DNA of 64,000 nucleotides from Acinetobacter sp. WC-141. Lineage in GTDB: Bacteria > Pseudomonadota > Gammaproteobacteria > Pseudomonadales > Moraxellaceae. Each line of letters opens with the position of its first letter. Position 1 is the stretch's first letter. The DNA lies in NCBI RefSeq assembly GCF_000313935.1, contig NZ_AMSS01000027.1, positions 1 to 64,000 on the forward strand, given 5' to 3'. Below, piece by piece: positions 1 through 8,143 of the stretch. Under the pieces are notes generated by a model. It did not search any database. It saw only the letters and a list, made by a program, of their open reading frames with translations, and was not told where the DNA came from. A program made the translations under genes and the position numbers.

Positions 1-711
1 GCCCATGAGGAGACAAAGCAGAGCTATGGTTATATTCGATTAACCAAATACTTACAAGCTCAGGGTATAAAAATGAGTATGTACGCTGTACGTCAGATAA
101 AAGCGCTGAACCACCTGTATTGTAAGCGACACAAGCGTTTTAAAAGGACTACGAATAGTGACCATAATCGAGCGATCTATGAAAACCTGCTGGAGCAACA
201 ATTCTCAATGACTAGACCAAATCAAGCATGGTCAAGTGATATTACGTACATATGGACTGTTGAAGGATGGCTGTATTTAGCAGCGGTAAAAGACCTTTAC
301 ACGAAGCAAGTGGTTGGCTATAGCTTAAATGAGCGCATGACAACACAGCTTGTTTGTAATGCGCTAAATATGGCTATTCACAATCAAAAACCAACCAAAG
401 AACTGATTGTGCATTCAGACAGAGGAAGTCAATATTGCAGCCAGGAATATCGAAATATACTTGAGCAATATGGTTTTCAAGGTTCAATGAGCAAGCGCGG
501 AGACTGTTACGATAATGCACCGATTGAAAGCTTTTGGGGAATACTGAAAAATGAGTTAGTGCATCATTACAACTATCAAACCAGAGAAGAAGCCAAAGCA
601 GATATTATAAAATACATTGAGTTATTTTATAATCATCGAAGAATTCAAAAGGGTTTGGGTTTTAAGACACCAAATCAAATGGCCGAAGACTTTTATAAGT
701 TGGCTGCCTAG
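1..711 (+). CDS. IS3-family transposase OrfB, 5' end missing
   Basis: This is the catalytic (rve/DDE) part of an IS3-family transposase, normally made as an OrfAB fusion by frameshifting. The frame runs in from the left edge; the first 24 codons visible (YGYIRLTKYLQAQGIK) are the HTH_21-type segment that precedes the catalytic core. An internal ATG at 73 is not the true start. The acidic triad is visible as WSSDITYI, HSDRGSQY and NAPIESFWG, with the spacing usual for DDE integrase cores, followed by the NHRRIQKGLG and TPNQM C-terminal signatures. The core looks intact, so the copy may be active, but OrfA and the left end are not visible. Confidence 0.93.
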   Translation, partial: AHEETKQSYGYIRLTKYLQAQGIKMSMYAVRQIKALNHLYCKRHKRFKRTTNSDHNRAIYENLLEQQFSMTRPNQAWSSDITYIWTVEGWLYLAAVKDLYTKQVVGYSLNERMTTQLVCNALNMAIHNQKPTKELIVHSDRGSQYCSQEYRNILEQYGFQGSMSKRGDCYDNAPIESFWGILKNELVHHYNYQTREEAKADIIKYIELFYNHRRIQKGLGFKTPNQMAEDFYKLAA

Positions 712-743
712 AATCTCCCAAGGGAAAGTCTCCTGATAATTCA
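1..743 (+). mobile_element. IS3-family insertion sequence, right part (left part outside window)
   Basis: This is the 3' part of an IS3-family element. Its transposase frame is open to the window edge and stops at 711. The element probably ends at 743: the run TCTCCTGATAATTCA (729-743) ends in CA, as IS3-family right ends do, and from 744 the sequence continues as the coding region of an unrelated permease in a constant frame. The left end and the target duplication lie outside the window, so the exact IS name and terminal repeat cannot be checked here. Confidence 0.85.
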
Positions 744-959
744 GCGTATATCAATATTACCTGCTACTTTTTAGGTATTTTGATTCAACTTCCATTTATT
801 GATAGTAAATTCTACACAGGTCAAATCGCAGCAATGTTAGGGGGAATCGATTTATCGTGGCTTGTAGGGCTTATCTCTACAGCACTGATTTATTATATTT
901 TCGCCAAAAAAGCTCAACTCAAGTTTTCAAAGCAATTAGTCATTGACCAAATCAAATAG
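744..959 (+). pseudogene. NCS1 nucleobase permease, C-terminal remnant cut off by the IS
   Basis: Reading in the frame that ends at the TAG at 957-959 gives about 71 residues with two hydrophobic segments (CYFLGILIQLPFI and WLVGLISTALIYYIF) and the stretch FYTGQIAAMLGGIDLSWLVG. That stretch resembles the C-terminal part of CodB/NCS1 cytosine and purine permeases. No start codon with a ribosome site precedes it; the frame simply emerges from the IS end. The gene is therefore a truncated relic and cannot make a working transporter. A full-length NCS1 permease of different sequence lies at 59873-61351. Family assignment is by recognition of the tail only. Confidence 0.7.
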
Positions 960-1019
960 CAAAACTAAATAAGCTATCAAAGTCGACTACCTTGATAGCT
1001 TACTGCTGTAATTTGAAGG

Positions 1020-1478
1020 CTATTCTTGTAGTGCTTTACCCTGTGCTGAAATAGGTAGTCCAAATAATTTATCAAAGCACCAATTAAAAATAAAAGTGTA
1101 GATCGGAATAATGATAATAAAGGCCAGATCTAACCAAAAGGCAGCAATGAGTGAAATATCCATCCACCATGCAATAAGAGGAATCAAAAATAAAACTAAG
1201 GTAAGTTGAAAACCGATAGCGTGCCCAACCCTACGCTTAACCGTACGGATATTACTGCTTTGTCTAGCTTCCCATTTCTCATACAAAATATTGTAGATAA
1301 AATTCCAAGTTACAGCTATGGTCGTAATCATGACAGAAAGTGGTCCTGTATGTTCCACACTATCACCTGCCAAAATAGCTAACCCTACTGATGAAATAAT
1401 CATTCCAATGACTTCATAAAAAGAAACATATACGATTCGACGTTTTACACCTTGCATAATCAACAAACTCTGCTTCAT
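1020..1478 (-). CDS. PACE-family (AceI-like) multidrug efflux protein
   Basis: This 152-residue inner-membrane protein has two tandem bacterial transmembrane pair (BTP) domains, four hydrophobic segments in all. It belongs to the proteobacterial antimicrobial compound efflux family, whose founder AceI exports chlorhexidine in Acinetobacter. Family landmarks visible are the Glu in the first helix (SFYEVIGM, Glu22), VTWNFIYN closing the first pair, GHAIGFQ opening the second pair, and FIFNWCFDKL near the end. The divergent LysR gene at 1547 copies the aceI/aceR arrangement, so substrate-induced control is likely. The substrate of this paralogue cannot be told from sequence. A start at codon 8 (Met) is also possible. 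Confidence 0.9.
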   Translation of the reverse strand: MKQSLLIMQGVKRRIVYVSFYEVIGMIISSVGLAILAGDSVEHTGPLSVMITTIAVTWNFIYNILYEKWEARQSSNIRTVKRRVGHAIGFQLTLVLFLIPLIAWWMDISLIAAFWLDLAFIIIIPIYTFIFNWCFDKLFGLPISAQGKALQE

Positions 1479-1546
1479 TCTTTATATTTTAATTTCAGTC
1501 AAAATCATATATAAAGTTAATAGCTTTCAGTTCAACTGATATCAAA

Positions 1547-2431
1547 ATGAATTTTAATAGTGAAAATATTGAACTCTTCATCACAGTACTAGATACGGGA
1601 TCTTTCTCTGCGGCTGCCCGTAAACTAAATCGAGTCCCTTCAGCCGTGAGTATGGCCGTTGCCAATCTAGAAGCAGAATTGGGTTATATCTTATTTGAAC
1701 GTACCCCTCGCAAAGTTATTCCAACCGCTACAGCATTAGCTTTGGAACCTCAGGCACGAATTATTTCTGAACAGCTTAGGCTATTTAGCACTCATGCCCA
1801 TGAGCTTTCTTTAGGGCTTGAAAGTAAATTACGTATTGGTGTGGTCTCAGATGTAAATACCAAACTATTATTCTATTCAATAAAAAAATTAGCCGATAAA
1901 TTCCCCTTACTTAATATTGAGGTTATTACGGCCCCTCAAGATGACATCGTCAATTTACTTTATACGGAAGAAATTAGTCTTTGCTTAGCTGGCTCAGACC
2001 TAAATATAAAAATGCGTGAAAATCTGCAATTGGTCATGACTGAAACAGTAGTTGCCACTATTTCATCTAGTCATAGTCTTGTCCAAGAAAAAACAAAGCA
2101 GCTGTCTATTGAAGAGTTAATCAATATTAGACAAATTGTAGTGGCGAGTAGTGACCATGAAATGACAGATTCCCGTTCAATTATTGGTGCAATGTACTGG
2201 AAAACGAATAGCCTCCAAACAGCAATTAATATGGTTGAAGCAGGGCTTGGTTGGGGGAATTTCCCTTTATCATTAGTACAAGAAAAAATCGATCAAGGTC
2301 ATTTAGTTCTTTTAGATTTTAAAAATACTAAAAATCACTTACCTCTCTCCATTTACTTAATTTGGCTTCAAGATCGCCCCCTATCTAAAGCAGCTCGAGA
2401 ACTCATCCAAATTATTCAAGAAAATTTATAA
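1547..2431 (+). CDS. LysR-family regulator divergent from the PACE gene
   Basis: This is a 294-residue LysR-type transcriptional regulator. The N-terminal winged HTH occupies about residues 1-65 (IELFITVLDTGSFSAAAR, then PSAVSMAVANLEAELG and LFERTPR). A periplasmic-binding-like effector domain follows to the C terminus. It is transcribed away from the PACE efflux gene; only 68 bp separate the two starts, so both promoters and the operator must lie there. By analogy with AceR, it probably activates the efflux gene when a biocide or polyamine-like substrate binds. That role is inferred from arrangement. A hairpin terminator candidate lies about 120 bp downstream. Confidence 0.92.
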   Translation: MNFNSENIELFITVLDTGSFSAAARKLNRVPSAVSMAVANLEAELGYILFERTPRKVIPTATALALEPQARIISEQLRLFSTHAHELSLGLESKLRIGVVSDVNTKLLFYSIKKLADKFPLLNIEVITAPQDDIVNLLYTEEISLCLAGSDLNIKMRENLQLVMTETVVATISSSHSLVQEKTKQLSIEELINIRQIVVASSDHEMTDSRSIIGAMYWKTNSLQTAINMVEAGLGWGNFPLSLVQEKIDQGHLVLLDFKNTKNHLPLSIYLIWLQDRPLSKAARELIQIIQENL

Positions 2432-2553
2432 CTTTTATGCTTTAGCTCTGAGCACACCTGATCTCTTTTTATAGTTTTATTACTGGTTATATATACCTAC
2501 TTTAAAAATTGAACTTACTGTTCTGCCCTATTTTTCTCAATATTACAGAAAGC

Positions 2554-2585
2554 AAAAAGCCTACTTAAAAAAGCAGGCTTTTTAC
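2554..2585 (+). terminator. Rho-independent terminator candidate after the LysR gene
   Basis: AAAAAGCCTACTT and AAGCAGGCTTTTT form a 13-bp stem with a single mismatch and a short A-rich loop, ending in a run of T. It lies about 120 bp past the LysR stop, with no other gene between. Confidence 0.75.
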
Positions 2586-3587
2586 TGTATTTCAGGACTA
2601 AGCAATAGTTTTTTATTTTGGAAAAATACATTTATACTTTATTAAAACCTAGCATTTTAGTCAAGAATAAAATTAATAAAATACAATCATTTGTACTCTA
2701 TGTGAAGAATATCACGTTTTAAGTTTTATATAGAAAACACATGAGTAAAAGAAAGAAATTTCGATGATAAAAACTCCCAACTTTTCCACTAAAATTGCTA
2801 ATTTTTTAATCAGATAGATTATAAGATGAGTCTAATTTCAGTCATTACTTTTTGTTTTTATCTTTAAAGCTTCATTCATCATATATAGAGATTTATTATT
2901 TTTAAATAATTTGAATTTTAATACTCTATGTATAATTCTACGATCCTATTTTATTCTTCTAAGAATTGAAGAAATTCCTTAATCAACAGTAAAAATAAAA
3001 TTAATCCTATAAATATTATCATTTTTTATTCTTATTGTTAGAGTATTAATTATGTGTTCTAACTTAACTATTCGAACAAAACTTTCCAAGTTTATTCATA
3101 TATTTATTAAATTATAAAGAAATATTCTCATTAGATGAATAGGTCTCAATATCCCAAGAGAGTTAGTAACTCTATAAATATAATTTTCTGAATTATTTTT
3201 ATTATAAACCCCTTCATAGACATTATTTAAATAATAACGATCGAAATTTATAAATTGTGCGTAATATATTCACAAATCAGCTTATCCTCTACTATTTTCC
3301 TTAAGCTTACTTAACCTAATATTTTCAGTATTATTCAAAAAACCTCTCGTTATGGTTACATTTTAAGCAATTTGTAGTTTAAAAGAATTAATGTTTTGAA
3401 CCACATAGGCAATTAAAACTATATCAATATAAACTTCTGGCTGGAATAAGTTCTAATTGATCGATAAATAACTTAGTTCACTTTACTCGTGAAGTACTCA
3501 TGCGCTAGAATCACGGTCGCTTGTAATATTTAACCAAAATAACACAATATTTTTTGAGACTACTAGGTGTCTACTTTAGAAAATGAC
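2586..3587. other. 1-kb AT-rich gene-free region
   Basis: This stretch contains no frame that looks like a protein: no long open frames, no ribosome sites before short ones, and stops are frequent on both strands. Base composition is visibly poorer in G and C than the neighbouring genes. No direct or inverted repeat of note was seen apart from short AT palindromes. It ends at the tRNA promoter. It may be the eroded remnant of accessory DNA next to a tRNA, but nothing in it identifies an origin. Confidence 0.5.
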
Positions 3588-3616
3588 TTGTGTTTAATTA
3601 AAAAATTGATTAGTAT
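3588..3616 (+). promoter_or_regulatory. Probable sigma70 promoter of the tRNA gene
   Basis: TTGTGT (3588-3593) and TAGTAT (3611-3616) are separated by exactly 17 bp. The following GCACGC is the GC-rich discriminator typical of stable-RNA promoters under stringent control. Transcription would begin near 3623, about 40 bp before the mature tRNA 5' end. Confidence 0.6.
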
Positions 3617-3662
3617 TGCACGCACTGAAAAGCCTTGAGATTAAAAGCTTTTCTGACTTATA

Positions 3663-3739
<77 letters not shown>

Positions 3740-3744
3740 AATAC

Positions 3745-3779
3745 AAACCCCATAAACCAAAAAGTTTATGGGGTTTTTT
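3745..3779 (+). terminator. Terminator of the tRNA gene
   Basis: AAACCCCATAAAC and GTTTATGGGGTTT form a perfect 13-bp stem around a six-base loop, followed by TTT. It begins five bases after the tRNA CCA end, so the tRNA is monocistronic. Confidence 0.9.
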
Positions 3780-3924
3780 AATATGTATTCAAACAAAATA
3801 TGGTTCACCGTTATAAATAATACTTAAAATTTAATTATCAAATTTTAAAATATATTTTTATTTCCAAACTTTAACTTTTTTAAAATAATTTTTCTTCTTG
3901 TGCTGAATATTTCTATTCCATCAA

Positions 3925-4788
3925 TTAAGCTAAGATTTGCTTGCGCTTAAGTTCTGTATTTTCTAATTGAGCATCCCAAAATTTTTCCCATAAATCACAA
4001 TACTCTAAGCATAACCTTTCGATATAGTTATAATCTTCTTCTGTGCAAGCTTGCATCAAGACATACCATAAATCTTCTTCATGATCATCATCTGCGGCTT
4101 CGGCACTTTCATCTTCAGAAATACCATGTACATGATAATAACCACCACCTTCAACCTCTAAACCTACGGCTTTCGTCGCTTTACGTAAAGGTGGACTATA
4201 AAGAATGACCTCTTCTTCTGCGACTGCCAATAAAGCTGAAACAGCTATATAGTCATCATAAGCATTTTCTAAAAATACTCTAACCTGATCTGCAATTTTA
4301 GTCGGCTGATAAGTCAGACGATCTTCTTCCGTAATACCGAAATCATTTAATACGTCTTCAAATAAAGGATAGTGAGCATATTCAGGATTTCCCTGATAAT
4401 AACCATCTTTGTCTAAACCTGGACGAAATCCAAACTCATCAAAAATATTTAGGCTTAAAAGAAAACGCGGAAACATTTTCGCGCCAGCATGCAATCTTGG
4501 CTCTAATTGTTTAGTCTGAAACTGAGCCATGAGCAATGCGTCGGTAAAGGTTTGCACAATTGCATGGCGATATTCCAAGTGAATTTTTTTTAAATTTTCT
4601 TTATTAATTTCTCCATTATTTAAAATCTCAATTGCAGGATGATGTGACACTGCATGTTTAGCAATTTTTGCTCTTAAACTAGTCAAAAAGTCTGAATTTT
4701 TTTGCCATAGTTCGGCTGAAATGCTTTGCTTCATTCCTGCGAGTGCTTTCTTTCTTGGATTATTAAAATTTTCAAATTTCTTAGGCAT
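3925..4788 (-). CDS. Heme-oxygenase-like iron-containing redox protein
   Basis: A 287-residue soluble, mostly helical protein of the heme-oxygenase-fold group (Haem_oxygenas_2 / HO-like diiron proteins), often annotated as iron-containing redox enzyme. Candidate metal ligands include Glu74 and His77 in LEYRHAI, Glu120 in FDEFG, His141, Glu193-195 in AEEEVIL, and His221/His223 and His238 in the segments YYHVHG and DDDHEEDLW (numbered from the GTG). The start is taken as the ATG at 4788 because GAGAG sits at ideal distance; an in-frame GTG at 4794 would overlap that site. A strong Fur box lies 155-173 bp upstream, pointing to iron control. Substrate unknown. Confidence 0.75.
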   Translation of the reverse strand: MPKKFENFNNPRKKALAGMKQSISAELWQKNSDFLTSLRAKIAKHAVSHHPAIEILNNGEINKENLKKIHLEYRHAIVQTFTDALLMAQFQTKQLEPRLHAGAKMFPRFLLSLNIFDEFGFRPGLDKDGYYQGNPEYAHYPLFEDVLNDFGITEEDRLTYQPTKIADQVRVFLENAYDDYIAVSALLAVAEEEVILYSPPLRKATKAVGLEVEGGGYYHVHGISEDESAEAADDDHEEDLWYVLMQACTEEDYNYIERLCLEYCDLWEKFWDAQLENTELKRKQILA

Positions 4789-4942
4789 ATTCACTCTCGT
4801 TAAACTTATTGAAGCCTGATCGTTTTTTACATATTTTATTATAAAAACAATGACTTAAATTAATATTTAAACATGTTCCCTCATCAATCAATATTAGAAT
4901 TAAAATCTTACGAAATCAAATATAAAATTAAAAAAAACTTTA

Positions 4943-4961
4943 GTTAATGATAATCATTATC
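4943..4961. promoter_or_regulatory. Fur box between the iron-protein gene and the TetR gene
   Basis: The 19 bases at 4943-4961 match the classical Fur consensus GATAATGATAATCATTATC at 18 positions. The site is in the divergent region, 155 bp from the heme-oxygenase-like start and about 105 bp from the TetR start. A weaker partial match (core TATGATAATTGCTATT) lies about 40 bp nearer the TetR gene. Iron repression of one or both genes is the simple reading. Confidence 0.85.
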
Positions 4962-5066
4962 ACAATATAAACTTGAATCAAATCCCTTTTTTTATTATGA
5001 TAATTGCTATTAAAATTTTAATTTTTTAGATTAAGTTATAATTAGTTCGAACTATATGGAATAGTA

Positions 5067-5639
5067 ATGTCAAAAAAAGAAGATATTATAAATACTGCTT
5101 TAAATTTATTTAATCAGATTGGCTACAATGCTACTGGTGTTGACCGTATTATTGCTGAATCTAATGTTGCAAAGATGACATTTTATAAATATTTTCCTTC
5201 AAAGGAAAATTTAATTATGGAGTGTTTGCAACATCGAAATGTAAATATTCAAAACTCAATTAATGAACAATTAAGTTTACGTCAAGATGCTAACCCACTT
5301 GAGAAAATTCATATTATTTTTAATTGGTATATTGAATGGATCAATAGCGAAACATTTAATGGATGTTTATTTAAAAAAGCATTTATTGAAGTATCTAAAC
5401 AATATACTTCAATTCGTGAACCATTTTACGAATATACGAAGTGGCTGACGAATTTATTAAAAGAACAGCTCACTCTATTAGGTATAGAAAACCCTACTCC
5501 ACTTACTCACATCATTATTTCTATTATTGATGGGATGATTATTGATGGAACAACAGATAAGACTCTGATTAATGCTGAAAAAATTTGGCAATATATTAAA
5601 TATTTAATTAATGAAGAGATACCTCAGCCGGTATCTTAA
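5067..5639 (+). CDS. TetR-family transcriptional regulator
   Basis: A 190-residue TetR/AcrR-type repressor. The DNA-binding domain is at residues 1-48 (KKEDIINTALNLFNQIGYNATGV, then the recognition helix AKMTFYKYFPSKENLI). The C-terminal ligand/dimer domain is helical with no recognisable signature. Coding bias is very AT-rich. It is divergent from the heme-oxygenase-like gene and shares the Fur-box intergenic region, so it may be iron-responsive, may control that gene, or both. The acyltransferase begins 188 bp downstream on the same strand but has its own leader. Ligand unknown. Confidence 0.9.
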   Translation: MSKKEDIINTALNLFNQIGYNATGVDRIIAESNVAKMTFYKYFPSKENLIMECLQHRNVNIQNSINEQLSLRQDANPLEKIHIIFNWYIEWINSETFNGCLFKKAFIEVSKQYTSIREPFYEYTKWLTNLLKEQLTLLGIENPTPLTHIIISIIDGMIIDGTTDKTLINAEKIWQYIKYLINEEIPQPVS

Positions 5640-5827
5640 ATATTAAAATTATCTAAGTCTATTATTTTAATATTAGGTTTGAAAGAAAAATAAAAAGAAC
5701 TTTTTTAAACCTTCTATAGCTTAGATAAGCTTAATTTTTAATGCTCTACTTTAGCTTGCATAATTTCTCTAGGCTTTTTTACAAACTCATATTAGAATCC
5801 TGAAAATTTATCACCTTGCACTGATCT

Positions 5828-6373
5828 ATGAAAAAATTTCTAGGTAACTCTATCTTTAAAGCCGCTGGTTGGACCTATAATGTAGATCCAGAAATTCTTG
5901 AGAAAAAACAAGTTATTATTGGCTTTGAACATACCTCAAACCTAGATGCAGTGCTATCTATTGCTCTCTTCCAAATTTTAGACATCAAGATTCATACTTT
6001 AATAAAGAAGGAACTTTTTAAGGGTCCTCTTAAACCAATTTTAGAAAAACTTGGTGGCATTCCCGTTGACCGTAAAGCGAGTAAAGATATTGTTTCTCAA
6101 ATGGTTGAGCAATTTCAGAACCATGAAACTTTTAACTTGGTTATTGCTCCGGAAGCTACTCGTGCAAAAGATGGCTCTGAACGCAAACCTATCCGTACAG
6201 GTTTTTGGCATATTGCGAAAGCAGCTAATGTTCCGATTGTACTCATGTATGCCAATGCGCGAAGCAAACAAGGCGGGATTCTAGGCAAAATTTACCCAAC
6301 AGACTTACAAAAAGATTTGGAAACCATTAAAGAGCTATATGCGCAATTTGACATAGACGTCAAAATTAACTAA
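5828..6373 (+). CDS. PlsC-like 1-acylglycerol-3-phosphate acyltransferase family protein
   Basis: A 181-residue protein of the glycerolipid acyltransferase superfamily, which transfers acyl chains to lysophospholipid-type acceptors at the inner membrane. The catalytic HX4D motif is present (EHTSNLDA, His36/Asp41), followed by GGIPVDRK (block III-like) and APEATRAKDG, where the family usually has EGTR. It lacks the long N-terminal membrane segments of PlsC proper and is short, so it resembles the compact acyltransferases seen in lipid remodelling. Its acceptor is unknown. It is not clearly operonic with yebC, which starts 161 bp later. Confidence 0.85.
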   Translation: MKKFLGNSIFKAAGWTYNVDPEILEKKQVIIGFEHTSNLDAVLSIALFQILDIKIHTLIKKELFKGPLKPILEKLGGIPVDRKASKDIVSQMVEQFQNHETFNLVIAPEATRAKDGSERKPIRTGFWHIAKAANVPIVLMYANARSKQGGILGKIYPTDLQKDLETIKELYAQFDIDVKIN

Positions 6374-6534
6374 ATCAAATTGGACTTGATTCGGCCTAAT
6401 ATCATTCATTAGGCGTGAAGCTTATTATTCTGATTCAATTGGCTAACAAAACGCAGGGCAACAGTTTTCAACAAAACCAAGCCTATGCTAATATTCCAGC
6501 ACTTTTGCATTTTCTTTTTTTGGAGTTCACGTCC

Positions 6535-7284
6535 ATGGCGGGTCATTCTAAATGGGCCAATATTAAGCATCGTAAAGCGAAACAAGATGCAAGTCGCGGT
6601 AAAGTTTTTACTAAATATATTCGTGAAATTGTGACTGCTGCCAAACTTGGCGGTGGAGATGCTGCTAGTAACCCTCGTCTGCGTGCAGTAGTTGAAAAAG
6701 CTCTTTCAGTTAACATGACACGTGACACCATCAACCGTGCCATCCAACGTGGTGCCGGTGGTGAAGATAATGATGATTTAAAAGAAGTAACTTACGAAGG
6801 TTATGGTGTTGGCGGTGTTGCTGTTCTTGTTGAAACAATGACAGACAACTTAAACCGTACAGTACCAGATGTACGTCACTGTTTTAGTAAAACAAATGGT
6901 AACTTAGGTACAGCCGGTTCTGTCGCTTACCTATTTACTAAACGTGGTGAAATCACTTTTGAAGATGTGTCTTTAGAAGACAAGATCATGGAAGTTGCTT
7001 TAGAAGCTGGCGCTGAAGATATTGAAATTTCTGAAGATCAAATTTTGGTCATCACTTCACCAGAAACTTTTGGTGAAGTTCAAGATGCTCTTACTGCTGC
7101 TGGTTTAAAATCTGACAACGCAGAAGTGGTTATGAGTCCATCAACCAAAGCTGAAATTAATGATGTTGATCAAGCAAAACAAATTCTTAAAATGATTGAT
7201 ATGTTTGAAGACCTTGATGATGTGCAAAACGTTTATACTAACGTTGAGTTCACAGATGAGGTTTTGGCTCAACTTGATGCCTAA
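6535..7284 (+). CDS. yebC: YebC/PmpR-family protein
   Basis: A 249-residue member of the YebC/TACO1 family. It begins with the invariant [14 protein letters not shown], which fixes the start at 6535, preceded by TTGGAG; an upstream in-frame GTG at 6415 adds 40 residues without homology. The three-domain family signature is complete, including [24 protein letters not shown] and the acidic C terminus. Some family members bind DNA and repress genes (PmpR); others help ribosomes through difficult peptides. Sequence alone does not decide which applies. The nearby ruvC found with yebC in enterobacteria is absent. A strong terminator follows. Confidence 0.97.
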   Translation: MAGHSKWANIKHRKAKQDASRGKVFTKYIREIVTAAKLGGGDAASNPRLRAVVEKALSVNMTRDTINRAIQRGAGGEDNDDLKEVTYEGYGVGGVAVLVETMTDNLNRTVPDVRHCFSKTNGNLGTAGSVAYLFTKRGEITFEDVSLEDKIMEVALEAGAEDIEISEDQILVITSPETFGEVQDALTAAGLKSDNAEVVMSPSTKAEINDVDQAKQILKMIDMFEDLDDVQNVYTNVEFTDEVLAQLDA

Positions 7285-7300
7285 ATCAAACATTTGAATT

Positions 7301-7330
7301 AAAAAAACGCACCCAATGGTGCGTTTTTTT
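7301..7330. terminator. Bidirectional terminator between yebC and the Lrp gene
   Basis: ACGCACC and GGTGCGT form the stem, CAAT the loop, with A-runs on one flank and T-runs on the other. It serves the convergent yebC (+) and Lrp-type (-) genes; the latter stops within it. Confidence 0.9.
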
Positions 7331-7799
7331 ATAGTTTATTGAGTAAGTTATAACAGTTAAAAACTTTATATTCTTTAATCACAAAGCTGGAATGCAAAGC
7401 AACCACATTGTCAATTTTTCCAATACGTCTTAATAAAATTTCACTGTAGTCATCCATGTTGCGCGCTACAAGTTCCAAAATAAAATCGGCACTTTGCCCT
7501 GTCACTAGAAATGCATTGGTCACTTCTGGAATTGCTTCTATTTCTGAAAGAAATTTATCAAATGTTTCAGTGTCATGTTTACTCAATGAAACTTGCAATA
7601 AAATGTGCAAGGTAAATCCGAGTTTACTAAAATTAATTTCCCTTTTGAGCTGCCCCATAACGTTGGCTTCAATTAGATGCTTAATCCGGCGATGCACGGA
7701 ACTGACTGACAGATTGATCCGTTCTGAAAGTTCATTCAAATTTAAGTCTTCATGAGACAAAATTTCTAGAATTTGTTTATCAAAACGGTCCAACTCCAT
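7329..7799 (-). CDS. Lrp/AsnC-family transcriptional regulator
   Basis: A 156-residue feast/famine regulator: winged HTH at about residues 1-60 (LDRFDKQILEILSHEDLNLNELSERINLS, recognition helix VSSVHRRIKHL) and an AsnC ligand-binding (RAM) domain from about 65 (LQVSLSKHDTETFDKF, then VTGQSADFILEL). The start at 7799 has GGAGATAACA directly before it; upstream Met codons lack such a site. Family members sense amino acids. The DcaP porin and gltIJKL lie next door, which makes them natural candidates for targets, but no operator was identified. Confidence 0.92.
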   Translation of the reverse strand: MELDRFDKQILEILSHEDLNLNELSERINLSVSSVHRRIKHLIEANVMGQLKREINFSKLGFTLHILLQVSLSKHDTETFDKFLSEIEAIPEVTNAFLVTGQSADFILELVARNMDDYSEILLRRIGKIDNVVALHSSFVIKEYKVFNCYNLLNKL

Positions 7800-8143
7800 T
7801 GTTATCTCCAGCCAGAATTTTACAGTGAGGACAGTATACCCTATACAACTCCACTGCATTTAAAATACAAAGGTTTAAAAATAGCTAAAACGTTTATTTC
7901 TTTTACACATTTTATTGCAGTCATGCATTTTAACTGTGCAAATAGTGGAGCATAGGGCGCATTTTAGAGAGTCAATTTCACACTCTCATTTATTTTTTTC
8001 AATATAGGCTCTTACTCACACTACTATTTGAAGATAGGCCAATGATAATCATAGATATTTGACTATTTTTCTAAATTCTTAAAGTTGGCATTATTATTGT
8101 TATGTATTTGCAGGAAAATTTTTATCCATGTCGGGGAGTTCCT
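7800..8143. promoter_or_regulatory. Divergent regulatory region of the Lrp and dcaP genes, with a Fur-like palindrome
   Basis: No gene is seen in these 344 bases. At 8041-8052 AATGATAATCAT equals the central 12 bases of the Fur consensus, while the flanks match poorly (about 13 of 19 overall). The site lies about 95 bp before the porin start, a sensible place for a repressor. GGGGAG at about 8133 is the ribosome site of dcaP. Confidence 0.5.

Noticed and set aside
4988..5012. Second full Fur box next to the TetR start
   Set aside because: Only about 12 of 17 aligned bases match the consensus, little above expectation in DNA this AT-rich; kept only as a possible weak half.
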